A stretch of DNA of 51,217 bases. It comes from an uncultured Erysipelotrichaceae bacterium (GTDB lineage: Bacteria; Bacillota_I; Bacilli_A; RFN20; CAG-826). Both the position numbers and the translations under genes were made by a program. The stretch lies in contig CACXNV010000012.1 in the NCBI GenBank assembly GCA_902769185.1, forward strand, positions 1 through 51,217, written 5' to 3'. Shown piece after piece: positions 25,759 through 34,296 of this stretch. The notes beneath the pieces are model-generated. The model saw nothing but the letters and a program-made list of their open reading frames with translations, was not told the origin of the DNA and ran no database searches. Numbering within the stretch: the stretch's first letter is position 1; each line of letters begins with the position of its first letter.

Positions 25759-25911
25759 ATGAAAATAGTTGCCTAAAAACAAAACGAAAAGCGTCTAATG
25801 AAAAAGATTACTCCCACGAAGAATCAAAAGCGTTGATTCAAAAAAATTAAAAAAGGCGAAAAAGAAGATATTTCTTCTATGCCTGCCTATAATCCTAATG
25901 AAAAGTGGTAG
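25759..25911 (+). pseudogene. Decayed small gene remnant
   Basis: ATG AAA ATA GTT GCC is followed at once by a stop. A later frame reads SNEKDYSHEESKALIQK, breaks at a run of seven As, and resumes one base out of frame as KIKKGEKEDISSMPAYNPNEKW before a TAG at 25909. Two simple frameshifts would join the pieces into a hydrophilic protein of about 50 residues. The family is not recognised. It could also be non-coding spacer that looks coding by chance. Confidence 0.3.
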
Positions 25912-25913
25912 TC

Positions 25914-27215
25914 TTAGATAAATAACTCACTCATTCCAAGAGCAGCGGTTATTACTGGAATAGAAATAATTACTCCATATTTAATAAAATCAATAAATGT
26001 GAATCTCACATTATTTTCATTTACTAAGCCAGTAAACATAATACCCGCAAGCGCACCAATCGGAGTTAAGAAAGCTCCAATGTTACTACCAATAATAGAA
26101 GCATATATGGCTTTGGTATAAGCTACCCCTTCTAAAGAAGTAGTGATATTTGTATATAAAATAGACATTGGAATATTGTTAATTAAATTACAGGCTAAAA
26201 AAGATGAATAACCATATACCCAAGTAGAATTATTACTTCCTAATAGTTCTGCTATTTTACTAGCGATCCCTTGTTCGTTAAGGGCGACCACAATAATAAA
26301 CATGGAAATAAAAAATGGGATTAATTGATATGGTAGTCTTTTAGAAGTATGAACTACATGCTCGAAATTAGATTTTTTGAAACATGAATATATGAGCATA
26401 AATAGTAATAGAGTAGCGGCGCACACAATAGATACAAGCCACATCTCTAGATTGATATAACTTGAGATAATAAGAAACACTAAGCAAGTTCCTAATATTG
26501 ATAAACCCACTATAACCGGTACTTTATCTTCGATAGGATAGATAATGTCATTAGACTGTAATGGTTCTTTAAGTTGCTTATGGAATAGAAGTAGTAATAA
26601 ACCTAACTCTACTATACCTGCTACTAAAGTAGGGACCGCCATAACTTTAAAATAGTCGACGAAGGTAATACCGCTACTAGTGGCTAAATAAATATTAGTG
26701 GGATTACCAATCACAAACATTAAACTCCATGTATTCGCCGCAGTAAATTCCGCTACTAAATAAGGGATTGGGCTAATCTTGCTTCTTTTAGCAAAGAAAC
26801 AAATAAAAGGAGTAAGGGTAAGTATCACAATATCGTTAGAGGTAAATACAGTAAGTACAGAAGTTAATAGATAAAGTATTAAAAATAAAGTGAACTGATT
26901 GCCTTTCGCGTTTTTACTAGCGACACTAGCGAGATATCTAAATAAACCTAACTCATCTAAGAATATAGATATTAAAGTCATAGAGAAAAATAAGACTAAT
27001 ATCTTAAGAGGATTAATCGCATTATTACTAATTAACTGTTCTCCAACTTGTTTTATAGGAGCATAACCACAACATAAAAGAATAACCGCTCCAAGTAGAG
27101 ATATTATCCAATATGTATCTAATTTGATCTTTCCTATTTTTAGGTGTGGGAAAAATAAGATAGATAGAATTACTAAGATAAATGTTATACAGGCAATAAT
27201 AATTGTAGGGATCAT
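25914..27215 (-). CDS. ArsB/NhaD-type (ion transporter superfamily) permease
   Basis: The protein has about 433 residues and ten to twelve hydrophobic helices. Motifs match the ArsB/CitMHS group: a conserved SNDIVILTLTPF in the middle, FVIGNPTNIYLA in the first repeat half, and NNIPMSILYTN plus GSNIGAFLTPIGALAGI in the second. These proteins move anions such as arsenite, or exchange Na+ for H+, across the inner membrane. No arsenic-resistance partners (arsR, arsC, arsA) are nearby, so the substrate is open. The ATG at 27215 is preferred; a TTG at 27221 is in frame. It is the last gene of a three-gene - strand group with the lysoplasmalogenase and aldehyde dehydrogenase, 51 bases after the former. 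Confidence 0.75.
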   Translation of the reverse strand: MIPTIIIACITFILVILSILFFPHLKIGKIKLDTYWIISLLGAVILLCCGYAPIKQVGEQLISNNAINPLKILVLFFSMTLISIFLDELGLFRYLASVASKNAKGNQFTLFLILYLLTSVLTVFTSNDIVILTLTPFICFFAKRSKISPIPYLVAEFTAANTWSLMFVIGNPTNIYLATSSGITFVDYFKVMAVPTLVAGIVELGLLLLLFHKQLKEPLQSNDIIYPIEDKVPVIVGLSILGTCLVFLIISSYINLEMWLVSIVCAATLLLFMLIYSCFKKSNFEHVVHTSKRLPYQLIPFFISMFIIVVALNEQGIASKIAELLGSNNSTWVYGYSSFLACNLINNIPMSILYTNITTSLEGVAYTKAIYASIIGSNIGAFLTPIGALAGIMFTGLVNENNVRFTFIDFIKYGVIISIPVITAALGMSELFI

Positions 27216-27266
27216 AACCAATCAATGATTATTGTCTTTTTTAAAAGAGAATACAATAGAAAATAA

Positions 27267-27968
27267 TTATAAGAATAATACTGATAAGGCGATTAAATTT
27301 TGAGCAATATAATACATAAAAGTATTACTTACTAAATCAATTGGCTTTTCATGTCCTTCACCAAAATAAGTGGTGTTCAGTACTAAATCAGATAAGGCAA
27401 ATAAAGACATACCCACAAAGATTAATATTAGAGGGATATATTTAAATCTTGTCATAATAGCAAAAGAGAAAGATATACCTAAATCAAAGAATAATGTTAA
27501 AGCGTATAAGAAGACTATTAATCGATATTCTCCATAATTAAGCTTTAATGGTTTTTCAATTAATACACAGATCATCGCCACTAAAATAGCGAAGACCACT
27601 GGTAATAAGAAATATAAGACTACTTGGTCGTTATATAATTCCATAAACATACCAGTAATATAGGCAACATGGCCTAAAGCAAAAGCAATGAAACCGACAT
27701 ATGTATAATTTCTATCATTTCCTTTATAAACACATTTAAGTTCTAAAGCGATATCTCCAATCATTCCAAATACTAAAGCGACAATCGCTGCAATAGAAAA
27801 TTTATGATATCCGCTTTGAGAGAAGGAGTACGCTGCTAAAGCGATAAATAAAAGTGAACAGATAGATTTAATAATGACTGCTTTAATAGAGTAAGCTTTA
27901 CATTTTTCATAAGAAAACCAAGCGACAAATACAAAGCTCACTGATAATAAAATACTTGGAACAAGCAT
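27267..27968 (-). CDS. YhhN family protein, probable lysoplasmalogenase
   Basis: The protein has 233 residues and about eight hydrophobic helices. Conserved YhhN/TMEM86 positions are visible: FGMIGDIALE, FALGHVAYI, LFALSDLVLNT and YYIAQNLIALS, with acidic residues inside helices as expected for the membrane active site. Family members cleave the vinyl-ether bond of lysoplasmalogens, releasing a fatty aldehyde and a glycerophospho-head group. A GGGG-rich ribosome site precedes the ATG, 12 bases after the stop of the aldehyde dehydrogenase gene. That pairing makes chemical sense, because the released aldehyde would be the dehydrogenase's substrate. The activity is inferred from family and context. 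Confidence 0.82.
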   Translation of the reverse strand: MLVPSILLSVSFVFVAWFSYEKCKAYSIKAVIIKSICSLLFIALAAYSFSQSGYHKFSIAAIVALVFGMIGDIALELKCVYKGNDRNYTYVGFIAFALGHVAYITGMFMELYNDQVVLYFLLPVVFAILVAMICVLIEKPLKLNYGEYRLIVFLYALTLFFDLGISFSFAIMTRFKYIPLILIFVGMSLFALSDLVLNTTYFGEGHEKPIDLVSNTFMYYIAQNLIALSVLFL

Positions 27969-27979
27969 ACTTATACCCC

Positions 27980-29386
27980 CTATTTTAAGAATTTAGACAT
28001 CATCTTTTTCTTTTTATTTGTGTAAGGATGTTCTCTTAAAGATAAGTTCATTTTGGTTTTGCCGTATAGGACTGTACTTGGGTGAGTGAATTCGTTAAAT
28101 CCCCATTTACCGTGGTACGCTCCCATACCTGAATGACCCACTCCATTAAATGGAACCCCTTTAACCATAATATGGAGACAGACTTCATTTACACATCCTC
28201 CTCCATATTGCTGGGTTCGCATTACTTTTTTCGCCCATTTCTTATTTTTAGTAAAGATATATAAGGCTAAGCCGTGTTCTCTAGAAGCAATGACATCTAA
28301 TAAGTCATTAACTTTATCATCATCAAATTTCACCACTGGAAGAAGTGGTCCAAAGATTTCATATTGGACAATTGGTTCATTAATATCAACAGGATAGATA
28401 ATAGTAGGAGAATACTTACAGGTTGCTTTATCTCCTTCTCCTCCAAAGATGATTCTATCCTTATATTGCGTCGCTTCGTCTACAATAGTCTGCCAGGCTC
28501 TTTCAGTAATCATTTTTGGATATTCTTCGTTTAAGTAGGCTTTTTCTCCAATTTGTTTTGTGATTGCTAGCTTTAATTCTTTAATAAATTCATCAGCGAC
28601 TTCACTAGCGACAGCGACTTGATTGATATTAATACAAATTTGTCCAGAATTAAGGATTTTAAAGAAAGCGATTTTTCTTGCTGCATCTTTTAAATTCGCG
28701 TCTTTTCTTACGATACACCAGTTACCAGTTTCTCCGCCTAACTCTAAAGCGACAGGAGTTAAGTTTTTACTCGCTAATTCCATCACGTGTTTAGCGACTT
28801 TAGGAGAACCTGTATAGAAGATTTTGTCGACTCTTTCTTCTAAACAGAAGTCAGCAACATCATGACCTCCATCTATAACAGTGAGATATTCTTCGTTAAA
28901 TGTTTTACTAACTAATTCTTTTAATACACTAGTAGTGGCTGCGCTTTTAGAGGAGCATTTAATTAAAGCAGTGTTACCTCCCGCTATTGAGGCCGCCACT
29001 ACACCAATAGATAACATTACTGGGAAGTTAAATGGAGAGATGATTAAAGTTACTCCATAAGGAATTTTATAGACATGAGTTCTTATAGAAGGGAAACAAG
29101 CTAGTCCAGAGAAATGTTTTTCAGGTTTATTCCATTTCTTCACACCTTTAATATATTCATCGATTTCCATAATCGTGTCACCAATATCTACAAGATATGA
29201 CTCCATTGGTGATCGACCTAAATCAGTATGTAATGCTTCAATAATCTTATCTTGATTATCTTTAAGCATCTTTTTAAGTTTCTTTAACTGTTCAATTCGA
29301 TATTTAACATCTAAAGTGATTCCAGTATTAAAAAATGATCTTTGTTTCTCCACTAGATTGTGGATGTCTTCTCTTAAGTATCCCAT
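27980..29386 (-). CDS. Aldehyde dehydrogenase, class 3 / fatty-aldehyde type
   Basis: The protein has 468 residues, the length typical of NAD(P)-dependent class 3 aldehyde dehydrogenases. Visible features are IISPFNFPVMLSIGVVAASIAGGN (cofactor-binding region), FYTGSPKVAKHVM, the catalytic glutamate in LELGGETGNW, and the catalytic cysteine in LNSGQICININQ. EIFGPLLPVVKF and GGGCVNEVCLHI match later family blocks. It oxidises aldehydes to acids in the cytosol; close context with a lysoplasmalogenase suggests long-chain aldehydes. An AAAGGG ribosome site precedes the ATG. It is the first gene of the - strand group and is divergent from the surface-protein gene at 29542. Confidence 0.92.
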   Translation of the reverse strand: MGYLREDIHNLVEKQRSFFNTGITLDVKYRIEQLKKLKKMLKDNQDKIIEALHTDLGRSPMESYLVDIGDTIMEIDEYIKGVKKWNKPEKHFSGLACFPSIRTHVYKIPYGVTLIISPFNFPVMLSIGVVAASIAGGNTALIKCSSKSAATTSVLKELVSKTFNEEYLTVIDGGHDVADFCLEERVDKIFYTGSPKVAKHVMELASKNLTPVALELGGETGNWCIVRKDANLKDAARKIAFFKILNSGQICININQVAVASEVADEFIKELKLAITKQIGEKAYLNEEYPKMITERAWQTIVDEATQYKDRIIFGGEGDKATCKYSPTIIYPVDINEPIVQYEIFGPLLPVVKFDDDKVNDLLDVIASREHGLALYIFTKNKKWAKKVMRTQQYGGGCVNEVCLHIMVKGVPFNGVGHSGMGAYHGKWGFNEFTHPSTVLYGKTKMNLSLREHPYTNKKKKMMSKFLK

Positions 29387-29458
29387 ATATGTATCCCTTT
29401 ATAACATTATTATAAAACTTATTTTTTTAAGATTATTACAAAAGAGTGAATTTTGATG

Positions 29459-29487
29459 TTGCTTATATATCTATATAAAAGTAGAAT
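29459..29487 (+). promoter_or_regulatory. Promoter of the first surface-protein gene
   Basis: TTGCTT (29459-29464), a 17-base spacer and TAGAAT (29482-29487). The same TTGCTT/17-base arrangement precedes the related surface gene at 34297. Confidence 0.55.
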
Positions 29488-29507
29488 ATAAACGTTAATT
29501 AATTTTG

Positions 29508-29530
29508 TCACATTAATTGTGATAGAAAGG
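29508..29530 (+). promoter_or_regulatory. Leader hairpin abutting the ribosome binding site
   Basis: TCACA-TTAAT-TGTGA (29508-29522) is a perfect 5-bp inverted repeat immediately before AGAAAGG (29524-29530), the ribosome site of the gene at 29542. A different-sequence hairpin occupies the same place before the gene at 34297. Confidence 0.5.
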
Positions 29531-29541
29531 AAAAAAATATT

Positions 29542-31338
29542 ATGAACAAACTTTTTTCAAAGATTGCTACGTTAAGCGTTGGTCTAGCAATGGCAATCGG
29601 AGTTGGAGTTGCTGTTGGTTCTAAAGAGGCTAGAGTGGCTAGGGCTGACGATGTTACAGTTAATGGTTCGCAATTTAGCGCTGCTACTGAGAGTGCTATA
29701 AATCAAGAGATTAGTGGCTTCACTTTTGATGTTACAAAAGGAACTGTTGCTTCTAGCCAAGTTAGAGTATTTAAAGGTGAAACACTTACAATTAGTGCAT
29801 CATCTGCTATTACTACCATTGTTATGACTTGTACAGCAGAAGGTACAACAAAATATGGACCAGGTTGTTTTGCCTCTCAAACAGGATATACATATTCAAG
29901 TTATACTGGTACTTGGACAGGCAGTTCAACTAGCGTTTCATTTACTGCTTCATCTAATCAAGTCAGAATTACGAAATTTGTAATTTCATCTGGATCTGCT
30001 GATGTACTTCAAAGCATTACTGTTTCTGGCGCTATGTCAAAAACAAGTTATACAACAGCTGATTCCTGGAGTGCTGCTGGTTTAGTTGCCACAGGTACAT
30101 ATAAAACAGCTGGTGCAAAGGACATTACCGATAAAGTAACATGGTCATTTGATCCTGCAACTCCTGCGCTTAATGTTACAAGTGTTGTTGCAACTGCCAC
30201 ATTAGGTACAGTTTCCGGAAATAGTGAAGCACAAACAGTCGCTGTTAGCAGAGCTAATCCAATTCAAGCTGTTTATCATATGGAAGAACTTTCTGATTTT
30301 GATGTTAGAGGTATTTATGTTGGATTCTTAGATGGTACTGGCCCAGTTATTATGGATGGTGCATATGGTATTGTTGCTTTTGCTAAAAGTCATGATGTAT
30401 CTACGTATGAAGAAGGCGTTACCGTCTTGCATATTACAGGTAAAATGACAATTTTTAATGGCTTATATGAATTAGGCGGATCAAAAAAACAAGGAAGTTC
30501 CACAGTTTATTATAATCCTACTATTTCTGTAGAAACCGATCCTGATAAAATAGCAGAAGTTGAAGCGCCAGTTGTATATGCATCTAAAGGTGGAGAAACT
30601 CAAGAATATGAGTCAAGATTAACCACAGTTACTGGTGTTCCTTCACTCTATCCAGATGGAACCAAATATGGTGACTTCAGTGAAGATGCTGGCACAAAAG
30701 ATATAAGAATGAAGTTTGCTGTGGGAACTAAGGAAATTGTCGTCTTTTATAAAAAAGCTGCTCAAACTGCAGATGCAGAAGCATATTCCGCAATGAAAGC
30801 TGCTGTTACAAATAGTGATGAAATTACTATTAAAGGATTCACCGGTTGGTATAATGGCTTCCAAGTTCAAATGAATGGATATATTCCACCAGCAGAAGAC
30901 TATACAGCTGAAGAATTTGCTCAAGATTTACTTGATCAAACAGATAATGCTTGTAGTGAATATCCTGGTAGTGATAATGATCCTTCCTATAATTATAGTG
31001 CATATAAAACCGCTTTAGAGGCTATTTGGACTAATTTAGCAAGTGATGATAAATATCCTTCATTACCAAAAGATCAAAAAGATATCTTAGCAGAAGCTAG
31101 TAGAGAAGGTACTTCTACTATTTCTAGAGCAATGAAGAGATACGACTTCTTAACCGGAAAATACGATCTCAGTAACTTCATTAATGGACGTACTCCAATT
31201 GTTCCTGCTAATGGAAGATTTGCTGTTTCTGACTTAACTGCAGACAGCAATACAATGATTATTGTCATTGCTATCGCTGCTACAAGTGCATTAGCGTTCA
31301 CAATGTTATTAGTCTTCAAAAAGAAGAAACAAAAATAA
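29542..31338 (+). CDS. Surface-anchored protein with Ig-like and OB-like domains
   Basis: The protein has 598 residues. The signal peptide starts MNKLFSKIATLSVGLAMAIG and ends near VARADD. An N-terminal beta domain (about 40-155) and a bacterial Ig-like segment (LQSITVSGAMSKTSYTTADSW on, about 155-240) precede an OB-like region (about 245-455, VLHITGKMTIFNGLYELGG) of the kind that accompanies secreted nucleic-acid-active proteins. A helical region (about 460-560, with ALEAIWTNLA and MKRYDFLTGKY) and a C-terminal membrane helix with the tail KKKKQK follow. The helical module and anchor recur in the protein at 34297. There is no LPXTG motif; the anchor is simply a C-terminal helix with a positive stop. 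AGAAAGG precedes the ATG. The ligand is unknown. Confidence 0.7.
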   Translation: MNKLFSKIATLSVGLAMAIGVGVAVGSKEARVARADDVTVNGSQFSAATESAINQEISGFTFDVTKGTVASSQVRVFKGETLTISASSAITTIVMTCTAEGTTKYGPGCFASQTGYTYSSYTGTWTGSSTSVSFTASSNQVRITKFVISSGSADVLQSITVSGAMSKTSYTTADSWSAAGLVATGTYKTAGAKDITDKVTWSFDPATPALNVTSVVATATLGTVSGNSEAQTVAVSRANPIQAVYHMEELSDFDVRGIYVGFLDGTGPVIMDGAYGIVAFAKSHDVSTYEEGVTVLHITGKMTIFNGLYELGGSKKQGSSTVYYNPTISVETDPDKIAEVEAPVVYASKGGETQEYESRLTTVTGVPSLYPDGTKYGDFSEDAGTKDIRMKFAVGTKEIVVFYKKAAQTADAEAYSAMKAAVTNSDEITIKGFTGWYNGFQVQMNGYIPPAEDYTAEEFAQDLLDQTDNACSEYPGSDNDPSYNYSAYKTALEAIWTNLASDDKYPSLPKDQKDILAEASREGTSTISRAMKRYDFLTGKYDLSNFINGRTPIVPANGRFAVSDLTADSNTMIIVIAIAATSALAFTMLLVFKKKKQK

Positions 31339-31362
31339 TTAATCTTTGATTAATATATAACT

Positions 31363-31389
31363 ACAGGGATGGATTTCATCCCTGTTTTT
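31363..31389 (+). terminator. Rho-independent terminator
   Basis: ACAGGGATG pairs perfectly with CATCCCTGT around a short loop, followed by TTTTT. It ends the surface-protein transcript. Confidence 0.9.
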
Positions 31390-31456
31390 ATATAAAGATA
31401 GTAATTACGTATATTTATGTTTTTAAAATAATTATGATAAAATCATATTGCGTTTT

Positions 31457-34096
31457 ATGAATAAGAAACCGAAATTGTTATTAGCATCTTTGTTATCTAT
31501 AGGACTATGTGCTTCTACTGTTTTTATTATTTCTAGTAATGTAGTAGTGGGTTTAACATTCGCTAGTAAAGCGAAACCTGCTAATTTAGATTGCTCATAT
31601 TACTTTGATAATAGTGAATACACTTCCCTATATGATTTAAATGTCTCTAGACTTGATGGTGGATCTGATATAGAAAACGTGACTACTTGGGGAACTGTAA
31701 CTTGTAGTTATTATAATAACTCTACCTATTCTCAATTTATTCAAAGCACTGATAAAAATGGGAATATTTCTGCAACATGTTTATATAACGTTGGGCAAGA
31801 TAATATCTATCCAGTAGGAACGGTTATTTCTGTAACTGGAACAATGACTTTATTTAACAGGATGAGTGAGATGACTAATTGCGTCATCACTAAAGATTAT
31901 GATTCTAATCCATACCCAGTAGAGCCTTTAGAAATTAGTTATCTTCCAACTAGAACTGAGCCAAACTTTACTGATATTCGATATATGGGCACTAGAGAAG
32001 TGCATTTATCTAATGTGTCTTTAGGCGAGATTACTTCTTCTAGACAGTGTAACGCCACACTTGATAATAGTAATCAAGTCTTATTATTTTATAATAGCAT
32101 TTCCGAGAAAACCGCCATCAATGACAAAATCAATTCTATTCGTTCCAATGGAACTAAAGCTAATGTAACAGGTTACGTTACTTGCTATAGTAGCAATAAT
32201 ACTGGTACTCCATCTTTACAAGTGCTTATTAGACACGCTAGTGATATAGAAGAAATAGTAGAAGAAAAAACTGTTGACTATTTATATGTCACTACTGAGA
32301 AAAACTTCTATTACATGGATGAAATCACTATGTCTGATTTTATAGCGATAGTTTATTACACGGATGGCACTTCTTCAGTAGTGTCTAATGCCTATATCAC
32401 TAATACAGTAGATACATCTACTTTAGGACAAAAGAAAGTAGAATTTGCCTATGAAAAAGGTGGAGAAATTTATACTGATTCAATGTATATCGTGATTAAT
32501 AACACGGTTAGTTCAATTTCTGTTGATAACCCTGTTCAATTCTATACATTTAACGAACAATTTATCGCTCCTACAGTCTATGGCTCCTCCTATGGATATG
32601 AAGCTGATATCAGTAGTGAAGTTGAATTCTCTGGCTTTGATTCATATTGGTCTAGTGATTATCATAGCCGTGTTTTTGTTGATTATGAAAACTCTGCTGG
32701 TAGAACACTCTCTACTTCTTATGAATATTCTGTCAGTAGTGTTGTTTCTTTAATTTGTGAATCTCCAAAACTTCAATTTGAGTTAGGTGAATTATTTGAT
32801 TATCCAACAGTCATTGGAACATTTAGTTATGATACTTCAGTAGAAGTTGATGTCACTAATAGAGTAACTATATCGGGATTTGATTCATCCACTCCTGGAT
32901 ATGTTGATGTTTATATGACTTTAGGAGATTATCAAACTAGTTACGAAGTAGAGATCATCGATACCACTCCACCAGAGTTATATCAATATGATGTTTCTAT
33001 TTCTATCTCCGGAAGTTATAGTACTGGTAGTTATGGAAATAGTGGTGATTTTGAATACTATAGAGCGGTTAATGCTTCTGGATATATCTGTAAGCTAATT
33101 CCTTTAGTTAGACAAACAGGATGTGAAGAAACTTTGGGTGGGGCTTTATATAACATTGACCCAATTAAAGATATTGATCACATTACCTTCACTTATAAAA
33201 CAAGTGGTAGTGGAACTAGATCCTGTAAGTTATATTGTGGAGAAAATAATTATGATGATTATAGTTATGTAATTACTTCTTCTAGTTCAAATATAGAAAC
33301 CACAATTGATTTATCTTCTAAAGACGTTAATTACTTTAAATTTGATTCAGGAGATTTAACTTTATTCCTTCAAAGTGTCACTGTTTATTATTCTGGATCA
33401 AATACCTATCATGGATCTAACTTTACTTACAAGACAACTGGAGAAGGTGAATATCGTATCGCTCCAACCACTTATAGCGGAACTCTAATAGATGGAGTGA
33501 GTTATGTCGATGTACCAACTTCTATTAATACGTCTACTGGAACTATCTTATCTACAAAACGATATATATATTATTCATATGAATATGTTTATGAACACCA
33601 AGAATATGTTTCTAGTGCTACAATGATTTCTCCAGTTGATGTATGTAATTATTTTGAAGCCTTTGGCTGCGCTCCTGCTAATTACGGCTCTAAATCTTCA
33701 TTTAGTTTAAAAGATGGTAAGACTTTACCAAGCGTCAGTGAAGTTGATGAATTATTTGGTAGTGACGCTAGAACTATATCTAAATATAGTAGAACTACAG
33801 GTTATGCTACTTCAGTTCCATACTATGGAAGTACACCAACATACTACGAATTAGATATCGACACTAATGGACAATATAGAACCTCTTCTAGACAATCTGG
33901 ACGTATTGTTGCATGGGCTACTGGATTTGAAGGTAGTGATTATGGTTATGGTAGCCAAGTAGTGTGCACTTACACTGATGATCACTACGCCACATTTAAA
34001 GAATATAACAATTATGGTGGATTCTTATCTAGATTCAATGTTGAACGATTAGTCTCTGGAAGTGTTAGAGGAAATCCAACTACATTATCAAATTAA
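31457..34096 (+). CDS. Secreted multidomain protein with C-terminal barnase-type ribonuclease domain
   Basis: The protein has 879 residues. A signal peptide (about 1-40, KLLLASLLSIGLCASTVF) is followed by an OB-like domain (VTGTMTLFNRMSEM near 135), Ig-like Big_3-type segments (VDYLYVTTEKNFYYMDEI near 270 and two more), a beta-sandwich (about 510-650) and a C-terminal domain from about 725. That domain reads as microbial RNase N1/T1/barnase: VCNYFEAFGCAPANYGSK matches barnase's VADYLQTYHKLPDNYITK (K746 ~ K27). YYELDID supplies E798 (~E73), SGRIV gives R816 (~R87) and TDDHYATF gives H843 (~H102). All catalytic residues are kept; the loops between them are longer. It should cut RNA, preferring guanine sites by family knowledge, outside the cell. 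No barstar-like gene is adjacent. I use ATG 31457 (TTG 31448 is possible). No ribosome site is visible. Confidence 0.82.
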   Translation: MNKKPKLLLASLLSIGLCASTVFIISSNVVVGLTFASKAKPANLDCSYYFDNSEYTSLYDLNVSRLDGGSDIENVTTWGTVTCSYYNNSTYSQFIQSTDKNGNISATCLYNVGQDNIYPVGTVISVTGTMTLFNRMSEMTNCVITKDYDSNPYPVEPLEISYLPTRTEPNFTDIRYMGTREVHLSNVSLGEITSSRQCNATLDNSNQVLLFYNSISEKTAINDKINSIRSNGTKANVTGYVTCYSSNNTGTPSLQVLIRHASDIEEIVEEKTVDYLYVTTEKNFYYMDEITMSDFIAIVYYTDGTSSVVSNAYITNTVDTSTLGQKKVEFAYEKGGEIYTDSMYIVINNTVSSISVDNPVQFYTFNEQFIAPTVYGSSYGYEADISSEVEFSGFDSYWSSDYHSRVFVDYENSAGRTLSTSYEYSVSSVVSLICESPKLQFELGELFDYPTVIGTFSYDTSVEVDVTNRVTISGFDSSTPGYVDVYMTLGDYQTSYEVEIIDTTPPELYQYDVSISISGSYSTGSYGNSGDFEYYRAVNASGYICKLIPLVRQTGCEETLGGALYNIDPIKDIDHITFTYKTSGSGTRSCKLYCGENNYDDYSYVITSSSSNIETTIDLSSKDVNYFKFDSGDLTLFLQSVTVYYSGSNTYHGSNFTYKTTGEGEYRIAPTTYSGTLIDGVSYVDVPTSINTSTGTILSTKRYIYYSYEYVYEHQEYVSSATMISPVDVCNYFEAFGCAPANYGSKSSFSLKDGKTLPSVSEVDELFGSDARTISKYSRTTGYATSVPYYGSTPTYYELDIDTNGQYRTSSRQSGRIVAWATGFEGSDYGYGSQVVCTYTDDHYATFKEYNNYGGFLSRFNVERLVSGSVRGNPTTLSN

Positions 34097-34116
34097 CTGA
34101 TTTTAACAAATAAAAC

Positions 34117-34149
34117 GAAAGAGATGATGAAAAATCATCTTTTCTTTTT
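34117..34149 (+). terminator. Rho-independent terminator after the ribonuclease gene
   Basis: GATGAT and ATCATC pair around a GAAAA loop, flanked by A-rich and T-rich arms and ending in a T tract. The promoter of the next gene overlaps its last bases. Confidence 0.75.
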
Positions 34150-34176
34150 GCTTATCTATTACATAAAATGTAAAAT
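34148..34176 (+). promoter_or_regulatory. Promoter of the second surface-protein gene
   Basis: TTGCTT (34148-34153), 17 bases, TAAAAT (34171-34176), nearly the same hexamers and spacing as the promoter at 29459. Confidence 0.5.
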
Positions 34177-34261
34177 AATTAAGTAAAGATTAGATATAAC
34201 CAAATATTAGATGTTAATAGCTAAAACATCTTATCCTTTGTGCATTTATTTAATCTATTTA

Positions 34262-34284
34262 GCCGTATAAATACGGCAGAAAGG
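34262..34284 (+). promoter_or_regulatory. Leader hairpin abutting the ribosome binding site
   Basis: GCCGT-ATAAAT-ACGGC (34262-34277) is a perfect inverted repeat directly followed by AGAAAGG (34278-34284), the ribosome site of the gene at 34297. It could be an mRNA hairpin or a protein-binding operator. Confidence 0.5.
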
Positions 34285-34296
34285 AAATAAACTTTT

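Noticed and set aside
25914-27215. Arsenic resistance locus
   Set aside because: Only the permease resembles ArsB; no arsR, arsC or arsA is present and the neighbours are lipid-aldehyde genes.
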